A stretch of 64,000 nt of DNA from Pieris napi. Taxonomy: Eukaryota; Arthropoda; Insecta; Lepidoptera; Pieridae. The number at the start of each line of letters is the position of its first letter. Position 1 is the stretch's first letter. The notes beneath the pieces were generated by a model, which saw only the letters and a list, made by a program, of their open reading frames with translations, did no database searches and was not told the origin of the DNA. A program made the translations under genes and the position numbers. Positions 1-10,600 of the stretch are shown piece by piece. The stretch is from positions 7,048,501 to 7,112,500 of the forward strand of contig NC_062238.1 of assembly GCF_905475465.1 (NCBI RefSeq). Direction: 5' to 3'.

Positions 1-648
1 TTTATTTTATAACAATATTATATTTCCAATCTTAGTAAATATAGGCATATCAAAAAAATATTATAATTTGATAATAAAATTGTCGATAAATAAACATTAT
101 AGAACAACCCTATAAGCCAAGAATGAATGTAAAATGAAAACCAAGTATGGAATATAATACGAGTAACAGGGATAGAAGATTACGCTGGTCATCTCACTCG
201 GCTTTAGCAGTTGGCTCCCAAAAGCATCATGGCGCCTCAGGCATAGCGCGAAATTTCAAATAAGGCTTTAGTTTGAGAAATTTTGTTGGGTTTTCGTTAA
301 GGTGCTACTTTTCTACATTTTATATTACTAAATGGTACGTTTTCTAAATAATAGGAAGATTTCTTTTATTTTCCGAACAAAGCAGTGATAGAATTATAAT
401 GTTGTTCGACTTAGTCACCCACATTCTTGAACATTTTGGAATGCCGCGTGTAAAAGTTCGGGCGGCCATTTTGTCGTCACATTCTCTACGCATGTATTTG
501 TAAAGATGAATTAAATGAATTGAAATTAATTGGGTATATACAATTGAACGAAACATGCCGCCAAAATCCAGCATCACTTCGCATGCGTTAGTGGAGTCTG
601 TGACAGGCTAGTACAACGTGAAATTCTTCATAGAGATGCGCTACCTTG
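1..648. other. Left flank, no gene recognised
   Basis: AT-rich sequence. The longest open frame, on the minus strand at 344-577, has no recognisable domain, splice context or compositional support. I see nothing functional here. Confidence 0.4.
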
Positions 649-651
649 TTA

Positions 652-1154
652 GGCCGTTTCTCCACTGCTCCGGTCCGGCAAACGTTAATTACCGATCCGA
701 TTTAGAAACTCACAACAGTACTTACGTGCTTCTCCACTACTCCGGCATCCGGTTTTTAACGGGCCGATAGCTTGCTAGATCGGAACGCGGTGTTTTATCG
801 GTCCAAGTATATCCAAGAGTTTATAAATTATTATTCATAGGTTTATTTATTTATAGTTATATTATATCATTAAGTATTAGTGAACTATTTATTAAGTAGA
901 TTATAATATTTCAAGATAGACAATATGAAAAAAGTAATAAACTAGCCAGGCAATAAAATATTCAGAATTTCGAACGTTTTATTAATAAAATAAAGTATAT
1001 GGGTTTTAGTTAATATCAGTGTTGCATGATAAATATACAAGTATCGGTTATTGTCGGATCGGATATAGTGGAGAAGCGCAATCCGGCTTTCCGATATTTT
1101 TTTAATGACTCATTCCGGCTTCCGACGCCGGACCGGAGCAGTGCAGAAAGGGCC
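652..1154. mobile_element. Harbinger-like MITE, 503 bp
   Basis: The left end (GGCCGTTTCTCCACTGCTCC) and the reverse complement of the right end match over about 28 bp with two mismatches. The element is flanked by the trinucleotide TTA at 649-651 and 1155-1157, the target duplication typical of PIF/Harbinger. Internal copies of the CTCCGG motif (about 740 and 1070-1140) form further imperfect inverted repeats. No transposase coding remains, so it is non-autonomous. Confidence 0.6.
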
Positions 1155-1539
1155 TTACTTGTAATGCCTTTTACTAGTAACAAATAGTAGAACATTATTG
1201 TTCCTGACTATGGCCATTGATCTGTATTATATTTAAATAATAATAATAAAGCCTTATTTATTCCTTGAAAAATTTCATAATATACACTTAAATTTTTAAC
1301 TTAATAAGCTCTTATTGAGTATAGGCCTCCTCCGATTAGCTCCATCTCTCTCTGTTTTGAGCATTTTTCTCCCAACCCTATCCACCGACTTGTTGTAATG
1401 TTGTATTATATTTATGATCTATAAAAAATGCTATTTTGTAGTTTATTTTTATTATTGATACACTTTTAAACCACAAATATTTGTATAAGCGATGTAAATG
1501 TCTGTTATACACAATAAAATTTATTGATTTATCGTTTGC

Positions 1540-1930
1540 CATTAAGATACTTAACAATCAGCTAGATTGCCCCAACCTTTTAACAAAATTTAAATTCCGT
1601 GTACCCAGTAGATATCCCAGACATCCCATCATTCCATTTATCCCTCCTTTCCGGAGAACGCATTTGGCCAAAATTCACCGATGTCCAGATTGAGCATTCT
1701 GTTAAATGCGCTGGATCTGGATATCCATAGTTGCTCACCTCACACTTTAAGATCGATTTTCGTTTAATGTTTATTTAAAGTATATTATTGTTTTTCTTAA
1801 TTAATTTTATTATTTCTTATATGCTATGTTTGCCTGTAAGTGCTTGACACATTAAAAATTGTATTTTATTTTTCTTTTATCAATGTATCAGTGTGCCGAT
1901 CGTTGGCAAGCTTTTATAAATAAATAAATA
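1540..1930 (+). mobile_element. Non-LTR retrotransposon 3' end, degenerate
   Basis: The plus strand from about 1540 translates into a stretch with leucine, arginine and proline spacing that I recognise from the C-terminus of lepidopteran CR1/jockey-like ORF2 proteins (for example FKFRVPSRYPRHP). It carries stops after 1690 and ends in an AT-rich tail with TAAATAAATAAATA at about 1917-1930. It is a 5'-truncated dead copy. The clade is uncertain. Confidence 0.4.
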
Positions 1931-2183
1931 TACAAAACGTAAATTTAAGCATCTAATTGCAAGTTATAGTTCAACCTTGAAAATAAATTTTCAATTAAAA
2001 CCTTTGTTGATTATGCTGTGAAAAATGAATGACAGAATTCTGCCTGAATAAACATTGATATCACAATGTCATACAAATTCTCAAAATTTTCGTGATCTAT
2101 CAAAATAAATACAAAAAATGAAAGATTAAAGAAAAAAAATCTCCTGAACCCTGGTTTCACAAATTCTGGCTAAACAAAAAAGA

Positions 2184-3202
2184 ATGGAACACAATCCTAG
2201 GCGACGTCGTGGAAGAACCAGGGCGACATTAATTCAGACACGAGCTTTTGCGCCCAAATCAAAAATTTCTTCATTATTTGATGGTCTCTGTAACCTGCTT
2301 ATTATGTCGAGTTTGATGGGAGTTATTTTTTTGTCATTGGAACACCATTGTAATGTATGCAGAAGCAAGTGCGATGTGTTCAGTATTGCAAAAGAACTTA
2401 ATGATATAAGTGTAAGAATGTTATATTTTTTAATTGAAGTAACTTTCCTCTAAATCTAAAGAAACTTAGCAAGCATGAAGCAATGAATGTATTTAAAGTG
2501 CATTTTATAGCGTAATCGTGTAAAGACAGAGCTCGATATACAAATTGAAAATTTTATCAAGGACTAGCTGTACCCTAAATGTGCACGCTTCGCTGTGGCA
2601 CATTTATATGATTGTAGATTAATCAGAATCAGATGTAATTTTATTTGTAAATAAAACACTCGCGGACAAACGCCATTACTATTGCGGTTGTCCGCGAGTC
2701 TTTTCTTCGCTTCCGGTAGATGGCGCGGTCACTGGCACACAGCTGATCGTTAAAAACTGTTTTTTCGCGGTCGCGGATATGTTACTGATGTAAAAAATAG
2801 ATAAAAAATCCTTGATGAGGATTATATATCGGTGCAGAACTTTTTGAGTTTCTGAAGCGTACACAAACCAACATAGCATTTATAGAACCTGTTCTCTAAT
2901 CAGGCAAATTAAAGAAAATTGGTTATAGGTACCGTTCCCTGACATTCTAAATTTCCTTTCAGAATAATTTAACGGACATGAAAAACTCCTATACGTATTT
3001 GGAATCTCGTATCCTCAAATTTTCTGAGGAGCTACCGAAAATAGAAGGTCAAGTGGACATTTTAGAAGCATTGGCAAATACAATAGAACGGGGTAACTTC
3101 GGATGGAACCCGAAAACGCACCTGGCTCTTCCAAACGTCGACGTTTTTCTGAATGGAGATTTCAAAGTCAAAAAAGCAAATAAAACTGAAATATCGTGGT
3201 AG
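2184..3202 (+). CDS. Two-exon small membrane/coiled-coil protein, paralogue of the minus-strand gene
   Basis: Predicted exon 1 is 2184-2411 (76 codons, ATG start). Its donor is AGT|GTAAGA. The intron is 2412-2962 and the acceptor is CCTTTCAG. Exon 2 is 2963-3202, ending in TAG. Both sides of the join are phase 0, giving 155 aa. The N-terminus is very basic (RRRRGR near residue 6). A hydrophobic segment at about residues 36-52 (LLIMSSLMGVIFLSL) is a likely membrane anchor, followed by a short cysteine-containing stretch and a heptad-like helical region across the exon join. Exon 2 begins N-N-L-T-D-M-x-x-S-Y-x-x-L, close to the start of the terminal exon of the minus-strand gene at 4166 (N-T-M-T-D-I-x-x-A-Y-x-x-L), with the same intron phase. 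The layout (basic tail, membrane span, coiled coil) resembles the N-terminal part of SUN-domain nuclear envelope proteins, but no SUN domain is visible. It could be a truncated duplicate, and function is unknown. Confidence 0.5.
2564..2740. repeat. Intronic repeat fragment with a 12-bp hairpin
   Basis: This lies inside the intron of the 2184-3202 gene. It begins with CTAGCTGTACCC, like reverse-oriented Helitron-type termini elsewhere in the window. It contains a perfect 12-bp inverted repeat, ACTCGCGGACAA at 2658-2669 against 2688-2699, with an 18-nt loop. Confidence 0.35.
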
Positions 3203-3255
3203 TAATATTACATTTTAACAGGGCTTCAGGTTTAAGTTTTTAGTGCTCAGCTTTA

Positions 3256-3642
3256 GGCTGAATTTAGTCTCACGCTCACCGTCAGCGCTCATAGATCGGC
3301 GCGTAGTTCGTCAGCGCTGACGCTCAGCGTGGTTCGTTTTAGTATCGTACTGACCGCCTTACTCGATCTGTATCCACTTCGCGATTTGCCATGACTGTAC
3401 ACGCTGACGACGTCCGTTCGACACTACAACGCTCACTGAAAGCAGAGGCGCTCTAGCGATCGTCAGCGCTGACAAATACGCGGCGCCCCGACGCGCGACG
3501 CGTACGGCCGCGCAGCCATCGGCGCTGACCACCGTGCGCGCTGATAGCTACGCGTCATTCAAAAACGCTTCCTAGAAGTTCATATATCTCGACCATCAGC
3601 GCCGACGGTGCGCGTGCGGTCGGCGTGACACTAAATTCAGCC
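3256..3642. mobile_element. Harbinger-like MITE, 387 bp
   Basis: The termini GGCTGAATTTAGTSTCACGC are inverted repeats. TTA flanks both ends (3253-3255 and 3643-3645). The interior is GC-rich and contains many copies of AGCGCTGAC-like words in both orientations, unlike its AT-rich surroundings. It lies just past the stop of the plus-strand gene, so it would fall in that gene's 3' UTR. Confidence 0.6.
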
Positions 3643-3743
3643 TTAGACATTCATAACAAATTGTAGGTACTGTTCGATCCAGGCATTGCTCATTTATATG
3701 CCCTTTAATATTAAATGTATTAATCCTATTACCACGTCTTGGT

Positions 3744-3749
3744 AATAAA
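3744..3749 (+). terminator. Possible poly(A) signal for the plus-strand gene
   Basis: AATAAA on the plus strand, about 540 nt after the stop at 3202, with the MITE at 3256-3642 in between. This is weak evidence because such hexamers are frequent in AT-rich DNA. Confidence 0.25.
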
Positions 3750-3771
3750 TACAACAGAATATATGTTCAAA

Positions 3772-3777
3772 TTTATT
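3772..3777 (-). terminator. Possible poly(A) signal for the minus-strand gene
   Basis: TTTATT on the plus strand reads AATAAA on the minus strand, 30 nt beyond the stop codon at 3807. The position is right for a 3' end. It lies close to the opposite-strand signal at 3744, so the two genes would end tail to tail. Confidence 0.35.
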
Positions 3778-3806
3778 TAACGGCAAACAAACATCGAATA
3801 AATATT

Positions 3807-4666
3807 TTAAACTTTAATTGTTCGTCTTATGTCTTTGCAAGTGCAATCGTCCTTATATGCGTAATATTGTCTAGTTTCAATGCCTGCACCGGTTGATCTA
3901 AGGGGATATCTAGTTATTGTTGAGGCATTAGTAGTAGTTAGGCAGTGCTTGTTAAAGGCTGTATTTTGTCGAGTCTGCACTTCTTTACAGACCATAGAGG
4001 CTTTTTTCTTCTCTATCATAGACACGACGTTTATGTCATGTTGTTTTCTTCTGTCAAGTGCGTGATTTGGACTATGGCAACAGCTTTTGCAGGGTTTGTG
4101 TTTCACAATTTGTTTTACATCTTTGTGTAAAGTGTCGTACGCTGTACCGATATCGGTCATCGTATTCTGAAAAAAAAATATATACAGACTCAAGCACAAA
4201 ACAAAAATCCAATCATATACAGTTTCAAATAAATTAGCCAATAGGATAGCACAAACTTTTGTAAAATTTATTCGAAATAGTAAAGGACTTAAATTTCATT
4301 AAAAATTTAAAAATATGTAGCGACATCTACATTCTGATACAAGAATTAATTTATATATGTCGCTACTAACAATGTCTATCTTAAAATTAAATGGCTGAAT
4401 AAAAAATATCTGGTAACTCGTAGATTTCTATGGACGAAATCAACTAAAGTTTTCGTATTTAAAGAAGTGAAACTGATAATGATTACTGAATATTTATAAT
4501 TATGGAAAATGGGCGTTACCTTAAGTGAATGCAAGCTCTTTCTCATATTATTAATTTCACGGCGTAAAAAGTGTCTGTCCCAAAGATGAGTGGTAATATG
4601 CGACGTTATGAGTATAACAGAGACAAAAATGGCTAATTCCAAAATGAAGTTCTTACGGACTGGCAT
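3807..4666 (-). CDS. Alternative first exon plus terminal exon of the same gene (168 aa)
   Basis: Exon 4666-4520 starts with ATG in a good context, has an in-frame stop upstream, and encodes 49 codons with a membrane span at about residues 8-30 (ILELAIFVSVILITSHI) and a short helix. Its donor is AAG|GTAACG. The terminal exon 4166-3807 follows a strong acceptor (TTTTTTTTTCAG). Both are phase 0. The end of this exon (REINNMRKSLHSLK) resembles the end of exon 6158-5944 (AELKEMKKVLDKIT), so the two look like alternative membrane-anchor exons feeding the same last exon. This suggests an internal promoter near 4.7 kb. The product would be a small type II-like membrane protein with a coiled coil. 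Function is unknown. Confidence 0.45.
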
Positions 4667-7600
4667 ACTTCCCTTTAAAATTATGTTTTAGATCTAATTA
4701 TTTGTGTAAATATCTTGTGAGGTTTGATATAACTGCCCTCTAGTTGTATTATCAAACTCTAAATCTATGGTTGACTTTGAAGTTAGAACTGGAGATATAT
4801 GTCTTGTTGTTCTTCTATGTGCAGTTGCTTTAAAGATTGTGTAGATGGCGCTAAAATAAAAACGAATTCATTTATTCTTTATCATCAGCTTAAATATCTA
4901 TATACTAATTCAGTGTTATATTACGAAGTTTAAAATCACGTTAAATAATAAACAAACAGACATGATGCTACATTATTAGAAATTCTTAAAATCCAATAAA
5001 TCCAGCGCTATATACAAAAATAAGTGTTTGTTTACGAACCTTAATTTCAAAGAAATTAAATCTTTTCCTTGAATCAAAGCAAGTTTAAATTCCACGATAA
5101 AAGTTGTTCAAATTGTATATAGCGTAGATGTCTTCAGCTGCTGTATAACAGGTTCTTTCAGCTTGTATTATATCTTTCTAGAAATAAATATCAATGCATA
5201 ATAACTTCCGGTTTCAGGGGATAAAATCCGTATAAAACGGGAAATGACAAAACGGATTTGTTTGACACAGGAAGTTGATCAAGTTAAAATCATTGTGAAA
5301 TTATTAAATAAGTTAATGAATAATTCAATAATGATATTACGTTTATTTTAACGACACAACATTATCTACTTGATGGTTATAATACCTATAAGATACGTGT
5401 TAATTAAGACAGAGCTCCATTGTAATTTAGTATACAAATCTTTAAGAAGAATATAGATAATTTTAGATCACATTCGTACGGTTCATAGTCTAAATTATTA
5501 TTATCTTTAGTTTTCCCACAAAATTTAAATAAACATTTTCCCTACAAACCATAAATTCAAATCTCTGTACTAAAGGATATTATGGTTTACTTTATTACTT
5601 TATATAACTTAATTTAAGCACCACATCAACTGTGGTAAGTTAATAGTCGAAGATAATTTGAAAATCCGTGTACACTGCCTATGTAATAGCTTCTGTCTGC
5701 AGCTTTCCTAATGGTGTATTTAAATGGCAATGTTGCAAACAGTTTCTAATTCTTAATCAATTCAATCGATATCAACAAAATCTAAAACGAATAGCTTTCG
5801 GTTAATAACGATTTAATTAGACCACGTATTTTAAAAATCGAACGTATTTTTATGAAAATTCATAATGGAATCAAACTGTTTTTAATCAGTTATCGTTTCG
5901 AATCTAGTTTTCATACAATTAATGTTAATTGAAAAAGCCGTACCGTGATCTTATCCAAAACTTTCTTCATTTCCTTTAATTCCGCACTTCTGTCGATTCT
6001 TTCAGAGAAATCCGGTAGCAGGAAGGTGAAAAATAGGACGAGCGATAATGTGACTAAGATAAAAGGTTTAGAGGTGATAGTACTGTAAAACAATGATCTG
6101 TATTGATTAAAGATCTTCTTTAATTTTATGAAATCTGATGTCTTGCGGCGAATAGAACCTGGAAGCAAATTTCTCGTAGGTAGGCCTTTAACATGATAAA
6201 CGGCATTGATTTAATGCTGCAGTAGTTTTTTTATAGAGCAAATGAACAGGGGGCAATTTCGGGGATGTTCAAACTCCTCCACCACCGCCCATGAACACAA
6301 ACTGCTAGAAGGCTCTGTTCTTGAAGGATCCTAAGCCGAATTGATTCGGAAATATGAAGTATTGCAGTGTGGGGCAGTTCCACAGAGTGGTGGTGCGCGG
6401 AAAAAACCTGCCTTATAAAACGCCCAATAGTGGTACGACGGACGTCATAACGTCATGATATAGTAAGTCAATTAGAGAATCAAATATAATAAACAAATTC
6501 AGATATAAATACTGACAAAGAATTAATCCCTAATATATAGAAGACAGTTGCAATAGGCTATGTTCACATGCAACGCGCGTTGACGCGCGATCAAATTTAA
6601 AGAGCGTTCAGATGATGAGCGTTAACGCGCGTTGCGAGAGTACTCGTCAGTCTAGTTCGGTAGAACGTAGAAAATGGACGTGGAAGAGGCTATTATTTTG
6701 TGGTTATATTATAAAGAAAAATATAGAAAAAGAAAACGTACACATTGGGTTCATCCAATTTTGAAAAAAAATACAAATTATATTATATTTTCTATACAAA
6801 TTTGCTATATTCCAACTTGCTGGCCTTTTTTCTACTTCATCGATTAGTAAGTCGATGTCAATATCTTCAATTTCACTCATTTTAAATGCGAGAACAAAAT
6901 GTAATTACGAAAATTAACAAAATTACATGCGATCGCGATGAAAGCGCGCGCTCATCTGAACAGCAAACGGTCATTACATTAATATCAAAGCGCGCGTCAA
7001 CGCGCGATCACCTGCGTCTAGAGACTTTTTCTCTGAGCGCGCGTTAACGCGCGCTCATGTGAACAGTTGTATGAAGTGATTTGAAAACGCGCGTCAAGTT
7101 TTTGCCATCTGAACATAGCCATATTGCTGCCTTTCTTTCCTGTGATACCGTTAGTCAATTAGATTAATTAGGTAATTGTTAATTAATAATGATAATGTGT
7201 AATATCAATTGAGCCGGCACATCTGTTACTAAGTAATTAGACTCCGAGTTTATACGGATTTGCTAATAGCCTTTAGAGCTTCAACTAATAGTTAGTTAAT
7301 ACTTCACTCAATCAGTGTATTGCTAAAATAAATATATATTACATAATGGATGTTTAAATGGAGTCAATGATTTCACTAAAGCTTACTATTGGAATTGTAT
7401 GTGGCATCATTAGACATTTCAACCTTGCCTTACTCAAGACTTATCAAGAATATTAGTCTAGTTTAACTTTATAAATATAATATTTATCATAAAAGTGTCC
7501 AATAAACATTGCTAGAAGTCTATTAAAGGGAACAAGGGTGCATAATTTTTTTACGATGAATTTTGTGATCTTACCACAGCCATGTCGCTTCGCCATTAAA

Positions 7601-10600
7601 CTTGAAGTTACATCATATTTTCACTAATGTTTTTGTACTTTTTACAATAATTTATTTTCTTGAATATTTATTTACATACTTTTAATATTAAGACTTGTCA
7701 TTTACATGACAATTGATTTATTATGACAGAATATTAAGAAATATTTATCCCATAGTTGCCTTAGCTGTGGCGATTACAGATTAGAGACTGACCACTCCCA
7801 GGCTTCCCAAACGATAGTAAGAATAATTGTATTGTGGAATAGTTCATTCTCGGAACAGCCCTGCGATGCTGTAACTCACTTTTCGATCTCACACAGCGGT
7901 TTTCGCATCGGCGGTCGCTCTCAAATCAGTCGTGAAGCAGTCATTTTATGATTTGGTATTCTAATAATCAATAAACTACAAGCTCCCACCTTTTCAGAAT
8001 GCCAAATCATAAAATGACTGCTTCACGACTGATTTGAGAGCGACCGTCGATGCAAAATCCGCTGTGTGAGTTCGAAAAGTGAGTTACAGAATCGCAGGGC
8101 AGTTATCCGCTGACTTTGCGAACCATAACGTGCCTACGAAACGGGAAACTTTCAGCGCTTCCTGTGCCACAGTGACGTAATTAAAGTAATATAGAATTTT
8201 ATTTTTGATTTATTTATTTATGATACAGTCTTCCATACGTTTTTATACTATACATTTAGTTGTGAAAATTGCAGATTTTTACTTTGTTAAGTACATATTA
8301 AAAGATTAAGCTTTATTTCTTTTTCAAAAATTTTCATATCTCATAATTATTTAGTTTGTTTAAGTTAAATTTTGGGTATATAATAGTTTACTTTAGACAT
8401 TTTATCTATGGAGCTTAGCACGTAAATATCTACTCTAATAGGGAAGATCTCAAGTAAATAGTTATATATATCCTTATACATCTACTGTACGTTTGTATGT
8501 CACTGAACTCCTCATAAACGGCTGGACCGATTTGAATGACTTTTTATATGCGTTTGGGTGGCGCCCTAGATGGTTTAAATTCACAAATCAGCCCGGCAGA
8601 TGGCGCTGCAGTCGGTACTTTCATACTTTAATAGCCTAATCGCTTGAAATACCATGCAGGACAGCGTCTGTCGGGTCCGCTAGTACATTATATATCTAAG
8701 ATCCTATTCTAATTCGTATCTTGGATATATATGTATTAGATATTCACATTTCAATCTCGTCTTCAGCGCTGTCAAACTTCATACAGGAAAAAAGCTTTGG
8801 CAGCTTTGGAAACTAGACTTCTTTTATTTATAGGTTTTTAGTAGCCTCTCAGGCACGCGATCACGCAGATCTGTGGCCGAGAAGCAAGACAGAAGGGGAG
8901 TGTCAAATCTCCCCTTTCTTAAAAGGGACTTTATTTTCTTAAAAGGTTTGGCGTCTATCGCCGGGCCCGGGTGACAGCTACTCCGGAAATATCCTCATGA
9001 TATGGGTGAATTGGAGCTGGTTGATCGGCGGGACCCGCGTTACCTCGTATGCCATTTATTTGAGTGACATATTTTGAAACTTAAATCACGAAACTAGATT
9101 AAAGTTTGACTTTTTGAAATTGATTGAATTTTAAAGATTTTACACAGTCACATTTTACACTTATGATTTTAATAGAAATACAAATATAGTGTACTGGAGC
9201 ACTCCAAAGCACTATTTCGTGCATTTAAATAAATTTCAATGTTAATCATAATACACAATTTTATTTTGATGTAATATTATATTCGACTATAAGGAAGGAA
9301 ATGCATTTGCGACATTTTTGGTAGACTGTAAAATGAAATATGATTAGAGTTTTATATCAAAGGATAGCGCTGAATGTCTCGTGAAGATAATATTACATTT
9401 ACGTTGCACCAGACACCCATTCAAGTAAATTGCAGCCATTACGTTTGGCAGGTGAAAAGGAATTCATGTGGACGCTATAACTACATAAACTATGTATATG
9501 TTGTATTGTATATATGTTAACGTAAAATTGTAAACACCGTTAGATTGTAATCTATCTCGCGAGATTGTAAACTGTCGAAAGATTGTGAACCTCAGCGTAC
9601 TGCTTACAATTTAACGTATTATTATTCGGTAGTTATATGAAATTGTTGGGAAGTGAAATTAATCTGTAATTGACCAAAGAAGTTTGAATGATAAATAGGT
9701 TAGTGTAGTACAATCTACCGAATAATAATATGTTAAATTGTAAGCAGTAAGCTGAGGTTCACAATCTTTCGACAGTTTATAATCTCGCGAGATAGATTAC
9801 AATCTAACGGTGTTTACAATTTTACGTTAACATATACATATGGACAGCAGCGACTGTATATCGTTGAAGGAATCAATATTAAAAATCCAAAGACGTTTTA
9901 GATTTTATTAACAACATGAAATTTAAATACAAATCACACACTATAATTTTTCCTTCTGGCAACACATTGAACAGCATGATGAACGATCAATTGCTCTTGG
10001 GCAAATGGTGAGAGATTCTGTGCTATCTGTATGAGGAAATAAAATATAAATTTAATCTGTGTTTAATTTCATTAGTTTCTATATTTAATTGTCATTATTG
10101 TTAGAGGCTTTTCTTATTTAATTGTGAGGCTTAATAATAAACGGTTTTCTTGACGAGTTAACAAGACTTAAACCACTTCCTTAAAAACAAAATTATCACT
10201 AACATTACATACAGATACCGGCAAGCAGTGGTGGTCGGTGGCGGCGGGAGAGTAACGTGTCGATCGCGTGATTGGTAAGCCAGTTGACGTTTGAGTCCCG
10301 CGCTGTGTATACTTTTAACTTTCCCCCACTCCCTTGTTTAATGCTCAAGAAGTTTGCCGGTATCTGTACACTTACTAAAAATCTCAAACAATAACTTGTC
10401 AACCTGTCCTATGATGATACAGAGCATATTCTTACTGTGCAAAAATAGTTTAAATATAAATTTGTGTTGTGTAGAAATCATAAAGTAAAATACAGTTTAC
10501 ATGTCAAAAAGAAGAGACTGGCTGCCCACAACACAGGGAATCCTAGTGTACTTTATTTTACCTAAATATCCTGTATATTGTGTATATTAAAGTTTTTTTC

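Larger units (their letters stand above)
6556..7120. mobile_element. PIF/Harbinger deletion derivative, 565 bp
   Basis: The termini GGCTATGTTCACATG and, on the right, CATCTGAACATAGCC are inverted repeats. ATA is duplicated at 6553-6555 and 7121-7123. GCGCGTTAACGCGC-like palindromic words crowd both subterminal regions. Between them lie the first codons of two opposed genes: a transposase start (plus strand, 6674) and a MADF-domain protein start (minus strand, 6880). Autonomous animal Harbingers carry exactly these two genes, so this looks like an internal deletion product. Confidence 0.7.

Noticed and set aside
5911..6168. Reading the minus-strand frame as a stand-alone gene beginning at 6168
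   Set aside because: That start is TTG and no ATG precedes it before an in-frame stop. An acceptor at 6159 and a donor at 5943 make it an internal exon.
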